64,000 nt of DNA from Bacillus alkalisoli (lineage in GTDB: Bacteria; Bacillota; Bacilli; Bacillales; Bacillaceae_I), in the NCBI RefSeq assembly GCF_002797415.1, contig NZ_KZ454944.1, forward strand, positions 643,745 to 707,744, written 5' to 3'. Position 1 is the first letter of the stretch, and every line of letters begins with the position of its first letter. The notes under the pieces were generated by a model. It was given only the letters and a program-made list of their open reading frames with translations. It had not been told where the DNA came from and made no database searches. A program made the translations under genes and the position numbers. Positions 40,136-53,982 of this stretch are shown piece by piece.

Positions 40136-40290
40136 GCGCCGATATTTGAACTGAATCGCCGATAAAACAGTAGCTTCGCCGATAAATAGGTGGTCAACGC
40201 CGATTAAATCTATATTTTCGCTGATAAATATTTAGATTTCGCCGATAAAAACCGAGTTTTCGCCGATAAAATTCACATTTTCGCTGATAA
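40136..40290. repeat. 21-bp-period repeat array 3 (motif TCGCYGA, inverse of array 1)
   Basis: Eight copies of TCGCCGA, TCGCTGA or ACGCCGA start at about 40136, 40156, 40176, 40197, 40218, 40239, 40260 and 40281 (steps 20-21). The unit TTTTCGCCGATAAA is the reverse complement of the array 1 unit. Located between the convergent ends of crh and clpP, each with its own terminator. Confidence 0.85.
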
Positions 40291-40363
40291 AACCAAATAT
40301 ACCTCCCGATTGCAAAGTAAACTGTTAATAAACTGTGTATAGAAAAGAATTAGAATGATCTAA

Positions 40364-40406
40364 CATAAAAAATCCAGTTTCCCCACCAAAAAGTGAAGAA
40401 ACTGGA
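40364..40406 (-). terminator. Terminator of clpP
   Basis: TCCAGTTTC and GAAACTGGA form the stem; read on the minus strand it is followed by TTTTTT. Confidence 0.85.
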
Positions 40407-40425
40407 CCATACAATCCTTTAAATT

Positions 40426-41007
40426 CTAGCTATTTCTAATAACCTTATCAATCAATCCATACTCTAACGCACGGTCAGCAGTCATGAAGTTGTCGCGTTC
40501 CGTATCACGCCCGATTACTTCCATAGGTTGACCAGTATTTTCCGCAAGAATACCATTTAACTTCTCACGTAAGAAAAGAATACGTTTCGCAGCAATCTCA
40601 ATTTCCGTCGCTTGACCTTGTGCTCCACCAAGAGGTTGGTGAATCATCACTTCACTGTTCGGTAAGCAGAAACGCTTGCCCTTTGCACCAGCTGATAATA
40701 AGAATGCTCCCATCGATGCAGCCATACCAACACACATTGTGCTCACGTCAGGCTTAATGAAGTTCATCGTATCATAAATTGCCATACCAGCTGAAATTGA
40801 TCCACCTGGAGAGTTAATGTATAAAGAAATATCTTTCTCCGGATCTTCCGCTGCTAAAAATAACAACTGAGAAACGATGGAGTTTGCAACGTTATCATCG
40901 ATTGCGCTACCTAGCATAATAATGCGGTCTTTTAAAAGACGAGAATAAATGTCATATGCGCGCTCGCCGCGGCTTGTTTGTTCAATAACTGTAGGAATTA
41001 AGTTCAT
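40426..41007 (-). CDS. clpP: ATP-dependent Clp protease proteolytic subunit
   Basis: 193 residues from ATG 41007 ([20 protein letters not shown]); AAGGAGG is well spaced for this ATG and too close for a GTG two codons earlier. Catalytic triad Ser98 (MAASMGAF), His123 (VMIHQPLGG), Asp172 (DTERDNF). Forms the Clp peptidase barrel used with ClpX, ClpC and ClpE. A CtsR box overlaps its promoter. Confidence 0.98.
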   Translation of the reverse strand: MNLIPTVIEQTSRGERAYDIYSRLLKDRIIMLGSAIDDNVANSIVSQLLFLAAEDPEKDISLYINSPGGSISAGMAIYDTMNFIKPDVSTMCVGMAASMGAFLLSAGAKGKRFCLPNSEVMIHQPLGGAQGQATEIEIAAKRILFLREKLNGILAENTGQPMEVIGRDTERDNFMTADRALEYGLIDKVIRNS

Positions 41008-41075
41008 TTTCACTTTTCCTCCTTCTCATAGTTCCGTTAAAATAAGTCAGGAAAATAATTTCCTTATGTACTTTT

Positions 41076-41105
41076 ATCATACATATAAGGTCAAGAATGG
41101 TCAAA
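41076..41105 (-). promoter_or_regulatory. clpP promoter with CtsR heat-shock operator
   Basis: On the minus strand -35 TTGACC (41104-41099) and -10 TATGAT (41081-41076) are 17 bp apart. On the plus strand AGGTCAAGAATGGTCAAA (41088-41105) matches the CtsR direct-repeat consensus RGTCAAA-NAN-RGTCAAA with one mismatch, covering the -35 and the spacer. Confidence 0.8.
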
Positions 41106-41180
41106 TAAAAACCATCGCAAAATACGATACATTTTTCTACCCCTATACATCATATCCATTCCACGTAAAAATAAACTTCT

Positions 41181-41266
41181 TTAGTGGTTAGTTGTTAGTA
41201 ATTAGTGATTAGGAAATGGAAACAATACTAGCCACTATGCACTAGCCACTAGTAACTAACCATTAA
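41181..41266. repeat. Imperfect inverted repeat between clpP and tRNA-Arg
   Basis: Left arm TTAGTGGTTAGTTGTTAGTA (41181) and right arm TAGTAACTAACCATTAA (ends 41266) are about 80% complementary over 27 bp. The left arm is itself built from GTTAGT/ATTAGT units. A similar fragment (TTAGTGATTAGGGGTTAGG) follows the crh stop at 40023. Confidence 0.6.
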
Positions 41267-41329
41267 AAGCTTTTTATCTTGTTTTCACTCTTTATATGAC
41301 ATATAATATTTTCATTGCATTATATACGT

Positions 41330-41407
41330 GCGCTCGTAGCTCAGGGGATAGAGCGGTGGTTTCCGGTACCATGTCTGACGGGGGTTCGAATCCCTTCGAG
41401 CGCGCCA
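41330..41407 (+). tRNA. tRNA-Arg (anticodon CCG)
   Basis: Acceptor stem GCGCTCG/CGAGCGC, D-stem GCTC/GAGC, anticodon stem GTGGT/ACCAT with loop TTCCGGT (anticodon CCG, reading CGG), T-stem GGGGG/CCCTT with loop TTCGAAT, discriminator G, and encoded CCA at 41405-41407. Confidence 0.95.
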
Positions 41408-41501
41408 TTGATTGGAAAATATTTAAACTAGTATGCTACATATATTCTTGTTATAATTTTTTTGTAGCGGACAAGTGCCGCAACATCCAATAAACAACCA
41501 A

Positions 41502-41531
41502 CCTAGTGTCGGCGCACTAGGTTTTTATTTT
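41502..41531 (+). terminator. Terminator after tRNA-Arg
   Basis: CCTAGTG and CACTAGG form the stem with loop TCGGCG, followed by TTTTTATTTTT. Confidence 0.85.
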
Positions 41532-41577
41532 TTTCAGCTATGTTAAAGCGTAGTGTTGATATTTAAATACTTACCTG

Positions 41578-41789
41578 TTGATTTCCGTGCAAGACTGAGA
41601 CTCCTCGAAAATGCTATCGCATTTCCTTACGAAGGATGCATCGCTCCCGTAGCCTTCCTTGTCCTGCGGGAGAAGCGGGGAACGGGAGATCCCACAGGCG
41701 CTTGCGCCGAGGAGTAGGTTTTTTCACGACAGTGAAAATAACCTTCCTTTTTACCGCCCGCGGAAAGCGAAGCCTTGCACGGAAATCAA
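41578..41789. repeat. Family A element, copy 7 (long form with extra segment)
   Basis: Arms TTGATTTCCGTGCAAG and CTTGCACGGAAATCAA. Carries the extra segment CGAAAATGCTATCGCATTTC, then GTAGCCTTCCTTGTC, as copy 4 does, and the TTTTTTCAC..GTGAAAATAACC module. Confidence 0.85.
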
Positions 41790-41968
41790 CATTGGCCTTT
41801 TACACATCATTTTTTAAAAAAATCCCCACAAACCCACAATAACTAACATAATTCTTCTATCTACCTCGTATATAATAATTACTAGGATAATGGCCTTACA
41901 TACCATATATTTTCTATACCATATGCTACGTATCTCATGTAAAATAGATAAGTGGAGGAGGAATAGCG

Positions 41969-43279
41969 ATGAAGATGAAACAAGATGTCGGTCTATATCA
42001 AATGCAAACGTTAAAGCTTGCGATGACTCAAGAATTAAAGCAAGCCATTTCATTACTTCAATATTCCACAATCGAACTTGCGACATATATACAAGAACAA
42101 GTATTAGAAAATCCGTTACTTGATCTAAAAGAAACATTTACAAACACACATCCAATTAGAAATCGTACTACGAGCATCAACTCAAACGAATTTTCCATTG
42201 AAAATGTTAGCTATCAAGGCGAAACATTACATGATCATATAAAGGCACAATTACTTGACTTACACTTATCAAAACAAGAGCATGCGACATTACAAGCCAT
42301 GCTAGACTATATCGACAAAAACGGCTATATCACGGAAGAAACAACTTTCATTGCAAAGCAACTTCGGAAACAAGAAGTAGAAGTACAAAAAGCGATACAA
42401 ACCATACAAAATCTCGATCCATCAGGTATAGGTGCAAGAAATCTAAAAGAATGCTTACTTCTTCAGCTAAAAAGTATGGACAACCGTGAACTACTGGCTG
42501 AACGAATTATTGAAAACGATTTTGACTTACTTTCGCAAAAAACGTTCAAAACAATATCAAAAAAATATGAAATTACATTAAAAGAAGTCCAACACCTCTT
42601 TGATTTGATCACGACTTTAAATCCACGACCAGGTCAACAATATGAAACGAGAGAACAACCGAAATATATTGTTCCTGACTTGATGGTACAAAAAATAAAT
42701 GGAGATTGGCTAGTTGGCGTTAATGACGAATTTTTACCACAGTTAACGGTTAATCGATTATATCAAAGAGCCTTAAAAAAAGAAGCGAACGATTATTTGG
42801 AAGAAAAAATGAGGCATTGCCAATGGCTCATTCGAAGTATAGATTACAGGAAAAAGACACTTGTAGCAGTTATGGAGGAGATTGTCATCCTGCAACAAAG
42901 TTTTTTCTTAAATGGCCCTGAATTTTTGAAACCGTTAACATTAAAAATGATTGCCAAAAGGCTTCAAGTCCACGAATCTACAGTAAGTCGTGCGACGAAA
43001 GATAAATATGTTCAAACTCCATTCGGACTATATGAATTAAAGCACTTCTTTAGTCAAGGTGTAGCAACGGTATACGCTGAAGATAAATCGTCTAAGCAAG
43101 TCCATCAAGTGCTACAAAAATTAGTCGATGGGGAAGATAAACGAAAACCGTTATCCGATCAAAAGCTGACAACTATAATGAAGAAAGATTATCATATAGA
43201 TATCTCGCGAAGGACAGTGGCAAAATATCGGGACATTCTCGGAATTCCATCTTCTTCCATGAGAAAAAGGTACGATTGA
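41969..43279 (+). CDS. sigL: RNA polymerase sigma-54 factor (SigL/RpoN)
   Basis: 436 residues, RBS GGAGGAGG. N-terminal activator-interacting region (KLAMTQELKQAISLLQYSTIELATYIQ), core-binding region with NPRPGQQYET, a helix-turn-helix (HESTVSRATKDKYVQTP) and the C-terminal RpoN box SRRTVAKYRD. Needs enhancer-binding activators; in Bacillus controls amino-acid and levanase operons. Upstream lie the family A copy and tRNA-Arg. Confidence 0.97.
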   Translation: MKMKQDVGLYQMQTLKLAMTQELKQAISLLQYSTIELATYIQEQVLENPLLDLKETFTNTHPIRNRTTSINSNEFSIENVSYQGETLHDHIKAQLLDLHLSKQEHATLQAMLDYIDKNGYITEETTFIAKQLRKQEVEVQKAIQTIQNLDPSGIGARNLKECLLLQLKSMDNRELLAERIIENDFDLLSQKTFKTISKKYEITLKEVQHLFDLITTLNPRPGQQYETREQPKYIVPDLMVQKINGDWLVGVNDEFLPQLTVNRLYQRALKKEANDYLEEKMRHCQWLIRSIDYRKKTLVAVMEEIVILQQSFFLNGPEFLKPLTLKMIAKRLQVHESTVSRATKDKYVQTPFGLYELKHFFSQGVATVYAEDKSSKQVHQVLQKLVDGEDKRKPLSDQKLTTIMKKDYHIDISRRTVAKYRDILGIPSSSMRKRYD

Positions 43280-43292
43280 AAGGTGAGTTAAA

Positions 43293-43535
43293 TTGGAATT
43301 TATTCTATATTCTAAAGAAAATTGTTCGCTTTGTGATAAGGCAAAAGTGATAGTGGAAGATTTGCAAAAAGAGTATGAGTTTACATTTAAAGAAGTAGAT
43401 ATTTATAAAGATGATGCATTGTTAGAGTTATATCAAATTAGAATTCCAGTACTCGAGAACGATGGAGAAGTTTATGCAGAAGGAATTTTTCACAAAGAAG
43501 ACATAAGAAAACGTTTACATGAAAAATTGGGGTAA
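43293..43535 (+). CDS. Glutaredoxin-like protein
   Basis: 80 residues from TTG 43293, with AAAGGTGAG upstream, 13 bp behind sigL. Thioredoxin-fold glutaredoxin family with active-site CSLC near the N-terminus and the cis-Pro IRIPVLENDGEVYAEG. Likely a dithiol oxidoreductase; the specific partner is unknown. It directly precedes the cggR promoter. Confidence 0.85.
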   Translation: MEFILYSKENCSLCDKAKVIVEDLQKEYEFTFKEVDIYKDDALLELYQIRIPVLENDGEVYAEGIFHKEDIRKRLHEKLG

Positions 43536-43542
43536 AACCTAG

Positions 43543-43572
43543 TTGCAATAAGGGTTTCATCTTTGTTACAAT
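43543..43572 (+). promoter_or_regulatory. Sigma-A promoter of the cggR-gapA operon
   Basis: -35 TTGCAA (43543-43548) and -10 TACAAT (43567-43572) with an 18-bp spacer, about 120 bp upstream of cggR and just ahead of the CggR operator. Confidence 0.65.
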
Positions 43573-43608
43573 CAAGATGTAGCAAAGGTGAATTTTTTTT
43601 ATTAGTGG

Positions 43609-43646
43609 TGGGACATAATATGTCATAGAGGGACGAAAAACGTCCA
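43609..43646. promoter_or_regulatory. CggR operator
   Basis: TGGGAC-N6-TGTC-N4-AGGGAC-N8-TCCA closely follows the B. subtilis CggR operator CGGGAC-N6-TGTC-N4-CGGGAC-N8-TGTC; the first three elements and all spacings match. It lies between the promoter and cggR, where bound CggR blocks transcription unless fructose-1,6-bisphosphate is present. Confidence 0.8.
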
Positions 43647-43692
43647 TCATATCATTTTTAAGAATAATGAACCACTAAAAGGGGTAGCTATC

Positions 43693-44712
43693 ATGAGAGA
43701 GTTAATTGAAGTACAAAAGAAATTGTTACCCGATCTTCTTTCCATTATGCAGAAACGTTACGAGATTTTACGCTACATACGATTAATGCAGCCAATTGGA
43801 AGAAGAGCTTTGTCGGTCAACTTAGGTTTGAGCGAACGAGTACTCCGGAGTGAAGTCGATTTTTTAAAATCGCAAAACTTACTTCTTGTACACTCATCCG
43901 GTATGACGTTAACGCAAGAGGGTACAGTACTCATGCAAAAGTTAGAAGAAATGATGAAGGAAGTCTTCGGACTTAAACACTTAGAAGAAAAAGTAAAAAA
44001 AACACTTCATCTACCTAATGTTGTCGTTGTTGCTGGAGATAGTGATACATCTCCTTGGGTGAAAAAAGAGATGGGACGCGCATGTGTCACATGTATGAGA
44101 GAACGATTCCATGCAGAGAATATTATCGGAGTTGCGGGTGGCACAACGATTGCTGCAGTTGCAGAGATGATGAAACCGGATGCTAAAAATCGTGAACTTC
44201 TTTTCGTACCAGCTCGAGGTGGCCTTGGAGAGAATGTACAAAATCAAGCAAACACCATTTGTGCCTCAATGGCTGAAAAAGCATTAGGAAGCTATCGTTT
44301 ACTACACATTCCTGATGAACTAAGTAACGCATCCTACCAAACGATGATTGAAGAACCTTCGATTAAAGAGGTACTTTCCCTCATTAAAAAATGTAGTATG
44401 GTCGTTCACAGTATAGGGGACGCTAAAACGATGGCAGAACGTCGAAAAACTGATCAAGCTAAAGTAGCTACGATCGAGCAAAAACAGGCAGTTGCCGAAG
44501 CGTTTGGCTATTATTTTAATGAACAAGGAGAAGTTGTTCATAAAGTAAAAACAGTTGGAATGCAACTTGCTGAATTGGAAAAAATAGAAACGGTAATCGC
44601 TGTTGCTGGAGGAGCATCTAAGGCAAAAGCAATCCGGGCTTACTTAAAACAAGCACCTAACACGATTCTTATAACAGATGAAGGTGCAGCAAAAGAGTTG
44701 ATTAGGGAGTAA
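43693..44712 (+). CDS. cggR: Central glycolytic genes regulator CggR
   Basis: 339 residues, RBS AAGGGG. N-terminal winged helix (IGRRALSVNLGLSERVLRSEVDFL) and a SorC-type sugar-phosphate-binding domain (about 90-339). Represses its own operon (cggR-gapA-pgk-tpiA-gpmI-eno) in the absence of glycolytic substrates. Confidence 0.97.
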   Translation: MRELIEVQKKLLPDLLSIMQKRYEILRYIRLMQPIGRRALSVNLGLSERVLRSEVDFLKSQNLLLVHSSGMTLTQEGTVLMQKLEEMMKEVFGLKHLEEKVKKTLHLPNVVVVAGDSDTSPWVKKEMGRACVTCMRERFHAENIIGVAGGTTIAAVAEMMKPDAKNRELLFVPARGGLGENVQNQANTICASMAEKALGSYRLLHIPDELSNASYQTMIEEPSIKEVLSLIKKCSMVVHSIGDAKTMAERRKTDQAKVATIEQKQAVAEAFGYYFNEQGEVVHKVKTVGMQLAELEKIETVIAVAGGASKAKAIRAYLKQAPNTILITDEGAAKELIRE

Positions 44713-44765
44713 CACCCCTTCAAATAGGTTACGAATGTAGCCATACAAAATAAAAATTTTCTTAG

Positions 44766-45794
<1,029 letters not shown>

Positions 45795-45851
45795 TCTTTC
45801 ACAAAATATTTGAGATTTCACAAGCCTTTTAGATATAATAAGTAGTGGTTA

Positions 45852-45886
45852 AAAGGGGGACGGGGTACATATCCCTTCCTCCTTTC
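45852..45886 (+). terminator. Candidate attenuating hairpin between gapA and pgk
   Basis: AAAGGGGGACGGGG can pair, with bulges, with CCCTTCCTCCTTT and is followed by a T-rich stretch. It could partly terminate the operon after gapA, whose product is needed in excess. Confidence 0.45.
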
Positions 45887-45944
45887 TTTATGTTTGGCTT
45901 TTTTCTAAATGGCTGTAGGTCTTTGTAGCTTTTGAAACACTGAG

Positions 45945-46067
45945 TTGATTGTAGCGGAAGGCACTTGACTCCTGCGGGAAGTAGAGGGAAGTGCGAGACC
46001 CCACAGGCGAAGCCGAGGAGGCTCGCATCCCTCCCCGCGGAAAGCAAGTGCCTGCAGCGGAAATCAA
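45945..46067. repeat. Family A element, copy 8 (short form, inside the glycolytic operon)
   Basis: TTGATTGTAGCGGAAGGCAC at left and GTGCCTGCAGCGGAAATCAA at right. Core GACTCCTGCGGGAAG, GAGACCCCACAGGCG, CCGAGGAGGCTCGCATCCCT, CCCGCGGAAAGCA. Lacks the TTTTTTCAC module. Lies between gapA and pgk. Confidence 0.88.
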
Positions 46068-46163
46068 CGGACAAAGTTTGCTGGCTACTTGAGTTTAGAG
46101 CAACTAAAAACCGAAAACAGCCATTTGGATAATAAAATTCCTAAAAAGGGGAGGCCTTTTCAC

Positions 46164-47351
46164 ATGAACAAGAAAAGCATTCGTGACATTGATGTAAAAG
46201 GTAAAAGAGTATTTTGTCGTGTTGACTTCAACGTTCCAATGAAAAACGGAGTAGTTGGCGACGAAACTCGTATTCGCGCAGCACTTCCTACTATTCAACA
46301 TTTAGTAGACAACGGTGCAAAAGTTATTTTAGCAAGTCACTTAGGCCGTCCTAAAGGGGAAGTAGTAGAAGAGCTACGTTTAACACCGGTAGCAGCACGC
46401 CTTCAAGAACTACTTGGTCGCCCTGTAGCAAAAGCGGACGAAGCATACGGTGAAAAGGTAAAAGCAAAAGTTGATGCGATGGCAGAAGGCGATGTTCTTT
46501 TACTAGAAAACGTTCGATTCTACCCTGGTGAAGAAAAGAACGACGCAGAGCTTGCGAAAAGTTTCGCCGAACTAGCTGACGTGTACGTTAACGACGCATT
46601 CGGTGCAGCACACCGTGCACATGCTTCTACAGAAGGAATTGCACACCATGTAGATGTAGCCGTTTCTGGCCTTTTAATGGAAAAAGAATTAGATGTTTTA
46701 GGAAAAGCTCTTTCTAATCCTGATCGTCCATTCACAGCTATTATCGGTGGAGCGAAAGTAAAAGATAAAATCGGTGTTATTGACAATCTTTTAGATAAAG
46801 TAGATAACTTAATTATTGGTGGAGGACTTGCTTACACGTTCATCAAGGCATTAGGACATGATGTAGGTAAATCTCTACTAGAAGAAGATAAAATTGATTT
46901 AGCAAAATCGTTTATGGAAAAAGCGAAAAATAACGGTGTTAACTTCTACATCCCAGTAGATGTAGTGGTAGCCGATGAGTTTTCTAGAGATGCAAATACA
47001 AAGGTTGTACCTATCGAAGAAATTCCATCCGACTGGGAAGGTTTAGACGCTGGACCGAAATCTGCTGAGATTTATGCAGACGTAATCCGTAACTCTAAGC
47101 TTGTGATTTGGAATGGACCGATGGGGGTATTTGAATACGAAGCGTTTGCTAGCGGAACAAAAGCTGTTGCAGAAGCGCTTGCTGAATCTACGAATACATA
47201 TTCAGTCATCGGTGGAGGCGACTCCGCAGCTGCAGTTGAAAAATTCAACCTAGCAGACAAAATGAGTCACATCTCCACAGGTGGAGGCGCATCCCTAGAA
47301 TTCATGGAAGGCAAAGCCCTACCAGGAGTAGTAGCATTAAACGATAAGTAA
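46164..47351 (+). CDS. pgk: Phosphoglycerate kinase
   Basis: 395 residues from ATG 46164, behind AGGGGAGG; the frame extends upstream into the family A repeat without an RBS. Signature [14 protein letters not shown] and nucleotide-binding [15 protein letters not shown]-forming step of glycolysis. Confidence 0.98.
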   Translation: MNKKSIRDIDVKGKRVFCRVDFNVPMKNGVVGDETRIRAALPTIQHLVDNGAKVILASHLGRPKGEVVEELRLTPVAARLQELLGRPVAKADEAYGEKVKAKVDAMAEGDVLLLENVRFYPGEEKNDAELAKSFAELADVYVNDAFGAAHRAHASTEGIAHHVDVAVSGLLMEKELDVLGKALSNPDRPFTAIIGGAKVKDKIGVIDNLLDKVDNLIIGGGLAYTFIKALGHDVGKSLLEEDKIDLAKSFMEKAKNNGVNFYIPVDVVVADEFSRDANTKVVPIEEIPSDWEGLDAGPKSAEIYADVIRNSKLVIWNGPMGVFEYEAFASGTKAVAEALAESTNTYSVIGGGDSAAAVEKFNLADKMSHISTGGGASLEFMEGKALPGVVALNDK

Positions 47352-47408
47352 AATTTTTAAGAGTTTTTTACAAAGATTGATGCTTTTGCAAATATTCAAA
47401 ACCAAGAG

Positions 47409-51202
<3,794 letters not shown>

Positions 51203-51210
51203 TATAAAGC

Positions 51211-51248
51211 AAACCCCACTGTTCAAAAAGAACAGTGGGGTTTTTTTG
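51211..51248 (+). terminator. Terminator of the glycolytic operon
   Basis: AAACCCCACTGTTC and GAACAGTGGGGTTT form a perfect 14-bp stem with a five-base loop and continue into TTTTT. Confidence 0.95.
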
Positions 51249-51282
51249 CGTTTATTTAGTTCTAATATTCAAATAATGTTCA

Positions 51283-51413
51283 TCACTTATAACCTTCTAA
51301 AGGAGTTTCTCCTACTTTTTCTTCTAGCTTTAGTTCTAAAAGCGTCCAATCGTAATACATTTCATAATACCATAATCCTTTTTCTCGAAAAAAGATGAAG
51401 AATTTATTAGAAA
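51283..51413 (-). other. Possible degenerate coding fragment
   Basis: The minus strand reads LPISNKFFIFFREKGLWYYE, then MYYDWTLLELKLEEKVGETP and LEGYK before a stop at 51283. The composition is protein-like, but there is no convincing RBS or start, so this is at best the tail of a lost gene between eno and the GH16 gene. Confidence 0.2.
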
Positions 51414-51434
51414 TTGGTAAAAAAAGGTGGTTTT

Positions 51435-52241
51435 ATGAGTCGGTTCTTTCTATTTCTTATTGTTGCTAGCTTAATATGGATTGCTACTATGACTTTTCAT
51501 TCAGATACGAATAGCTCGAATCACGCTGCTATTAGAGTGTTAGAAAAAAACAAAGAATGGAATGGGATGAAGTATGTAAATGTGATGGATGACTTTTCAA
51601 AGGGACTAAATCCGTACATTTGGGAGGTGTTGGTTCGGGAGGAGAACTTCAATAATGAGCTTCAATATTATTCAGATCACAATGTTTCCGTTCAGGAAGG
51701 TGTGCTTCAACTAACAGGTAAAAAAGAGTCAAAAGGTGGAAAGGACTTTACATCTGGGCTTATACACACTTCTAACGAATATCCAATTTTGTATGGGCAT
51801 ATAAAAATGCGTGCCAAATATCCAGTCGGAAAAGGGTTATTTCCTGCTATATGGCTTGCACCAATTTCTAACGACGATTACATACCCGAAGTCGACATCA
51901 TGGAAGTAATCGGGAGTCAGCCAAATAAAATTTATTTTGTGCATCATTATAGAAATGCTAGTGGCAACATTCAAACAGTATATGAATCTAGAGAAATAAT
52001 GAATAATGACGTTTTCCATACGTATGAACTTATATGGACAAAAGACAAATTGGAGTGGCTAGTTAATGGGGTTACAACTTTTAGAACAGAAGAAAATATC
52101 CCAAACATACCTATGAAGCTAATAATAAATCTTGCCATTGGTGGAGATTGGCCAGGTTCACCAACCTCATCTACTAAATTTCCAGCAGTTTTTCATATTG
52201 ACTCCGTTGAAATACTACATGAGAAATGGGTGAACAATTAG
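51435..52241 (+). CDS. Glycoside hydrolase family 16 protein (beta-glucanase type)
   Basis: 268 residues from ATG 51435, with AGGTGG upstream. N-terminal hydrophobic signal/anchor (about 4-20), then a GH16 jelly-roll. Active site ExDxxE is intact: Glu152, Asp154 and Glu157 in PEVDIMEV. Also typical are GLFPAIWLAP and LAIGGDWPG. Substrate is likely a beta-1,3- or mixed beta-1,3/1,4-linked glucan. It ends exactly where the GT2 synthase starts, so the pair is probably one operon making and trimming a polysaccharide. Confidence 0.88.
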   Translation: MSRFFLFLIVASLIWIATMTFHSDTNSSNHAAIRVLEKNKEWNGMKYVNVMDDFSKGLNPYIWEVLVREENFNNELQYYSDHNVSVQEGVLQLTGKKESKGGKDFTSGLIHTSNEYPILYGHIKMRAKYPVGKGLFPAIWLAPISNDDYIPEVDIMEVIGSQPNKIYFVHHYRNASGNIQTVYESREIMNNDVFHTYELIWTKDKLEWLVNGVTTFRTEENIPNIPMKLIINLAIGGDWPGSPTSSTKFPAVFHIDSVEILHEKWVNN

Positions 52242-53600
52242 GTGATCATTATTTTTTCCATCATGCTCTTTTCGATGACCATTTTATTTCCTATCTATCA
52301 CATGATAAATGGCTTATTTGCAATGAAACAATATACAAGAAAGAAAACACCTATTTCAGAGCGGAAACGAGGCATATCCGTACTTATACCTTGTTATAAT
52401 GAGGCAACAATTATCGAAACAACAATAGAGTCAATGAAAAAATTAACTTATAAAAATGTAGAGTTTATTTTCATAAACGATGGCTCTGCAGATCATACAT
52501 TAGAAAAGATTTGTGAGTCCATACAACTTAAACAAGTAGACAAAAGATACTTATTAACAAAATTAGAGTTTAAGCCAATAAAGGCTATTTATGAAGGAAT
52601 ACAACATGCTAACTTCATTCTAATTGATAAATTAAATGGCGGAAAAGCAGACGCCCTGAACGCAGGTATTATGCTAGCCACCCATTCCATTATCGTTACG
52701 CTAGATGCTGACAGTATATTAGACAATAGCGCCCTCGATAGGATAAATGATGCTTTTGAAGACAAAGAGGTTATAGCTGCTGGTGGCATTGTCCATGTGT
52801 TACAAGGTCGTAAGTGGAAAAATGGAACATTGTTTCCGACGTTAAAAACTAAGTTGATCGTCAAATTACAAATATTAGAGTACTTCCGTGGGTTCTTTAT
52901 ATATAAATCGTCATTAGCTAAATCCAATGCATTATCGATTATCTCTGGAGCCTTTGGTGTGTTTAGAAAAGATGTCTTACTCCATGTGAATGGGTATCGA
53001 AATACAGTTGGTGAAGACATCGATATAACGATAAAAGTACAAAACTATTTAAAACAACATCCAAGAAGTAAAATACTCTTTCTTCCTGATGCGGCTTGCT
53101 ATACAGAAGTGCCAGAATCATGGAGAGACTTGTATAAACAACGAATCCGTTGGCAAAAAGCGTTCACTGATTGCTTAGTTCTTTATAAAAAAGAATTTCT
53201 AACTACTATTTTTACAAGAAAATTATCTTTCTTTTTCCTTATCGACTCTTTTTTTATTGGTATCGTCTGTAGCTATATTTTTTTCACTGGCGTTATCTGG
53301 ATTTTGTTCAATCTAAACACATTTGATTCGAGGTTTATCTTACTATATATCATCTTATCTTCCACTTGTAATCTTCTTTATAACTTCGTTGCACTATATG
53401 TCGCTTCCAAATATAACCAAATTTTCCCTCGCGTCAATATTCATTCTATTGCTCTAACTATTGTCCTAGACCTAATATTTTTTAGGTTTTTAAATATTCT
53501 AATTATTTGTATTGGCACGGTCTCTTATTTTATAAAAAGGGAAGGCTGGAACAAAGTTGCCCGTACGGGGAGAGACTACTCATTTGAACAAGGAAACTAA
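52242..53600 (+). CDS. Membrane glycosyltransferase family 2 (processive polysaccharide synthase)
   Basis: 452 residues from GTG 52242, directly after the GH16 stop. One N-terminal membrane helix (1-25), a GT-A domain with NDGS (Asp80), LDADS (Asp155, Asp157), GED (257-259) and QRIRW (300-304), then three to four C-terminal helices (about 325-440). The DxD, GED and QxxRW set marks processive beta-glycan synthases (cellulose, PgaC/IcaA, hyaluronan, curdlan-type). No PilZ domain. The polymer is unknown; the GH16 partner argues for a beta-glucan. Confidence 0.88.
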   Translation: MIIIFSIMLFSMTILFPIYHMINGLFAMKQYTRKKTPISERKRGISVLIPCYNEATIIETTIESMKKLTYKNVEFIFINDGSADHTLEKICESIQLKQVDKRYLLTKLEFKPIKAIYEGIQHANFILIDKLNGGKADALNAGIMLATHSIIVTLDADSILDNSALDRINDAFEDKEVIAAGGIVHVLQGRKWKNGTLFPTLKTKLIVKLQILEYFRGFFIYKSSLAKSNALSIISGAFGVFRKDVLLHVNGYRNTVGEDIDITIKVQNYLKQHPRSKILFLPDAACYTEVPESWRDLYKQRIRWQKAFTDCLVLYKKEFLTTIFTRKLSFFFLIDSFFIGIVCSYIFFTGVIWILFNLNTFDSRFILLYIILSSTCNLLYNFVALYVASKYNQIFPRVNIHSIALTIVLDLIFFRFLNILIICIGTVSYFIKREGWNKVARTGRDYSFEQGN

Positions 53601-53706
53601 CTGCATTGGCAATATTCCACTAATTTTAGTATCTTGTATAGAAGGCAATAATATGATACATTTGTTGTAAGTATATTTGTCCGTTCGCAGGAGGTGTCGT
53701 CGTCAT

Positions 53707-53937
53707 ATGCAAATTTTCTTAATTATTCTTCTTGTATTAACTTCTATTGCACTTATTGGTGTTGTATTATTACAATCGGGTAAAAGCGCTGGTCTTTCTG
53801 GAGCAATCTCTGGTGGAGCAGAAACACTTTTTGGTAAACAAAAAGCTCGCGGTTTAGATTTATATTTACACCGTGCAACGATTGTTTTATCAGTGTTATT
53901 CTTCGTTTTAACATTAGCGATCGCATTTTTCGCTTAA
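53707..53937 (+). CDS. secG: Preprotein translocase subunit SecG
   Basis: 76 residues from ATG 53707, behind GGAGGTG. Two membrane helices flanking [20 protein letters not shown], the conserved SecG loop. Part of the SecYEG channel. In B. subtilis secG also lies downstream of eno, so the GH16-GT2 pair is an insertion here. Confidence 0.95.
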   Translation: MQIFLIILLVLTSIALIGVVLLQSGKSAGLSGAISGGAETLFGKQKARGLDLYLHRATIVLSVLFFVLTLAIAFFA

Positions 53938-53943
53938 ATAATG

Positions 53944-53979
53944 AAAACCACTTTTCTAATCCGAAAAGTGGTTTTTTTA
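53944..53979. terminator. Terminator between secG and the convergent kinase gene
   Basis: AAAACCACTTTTC and GAAAAGTGGTTTT form a perfect stem with T-run; it can act on both strands. Confidence 0.9.
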
Positions 53980-53982
53980 TAT

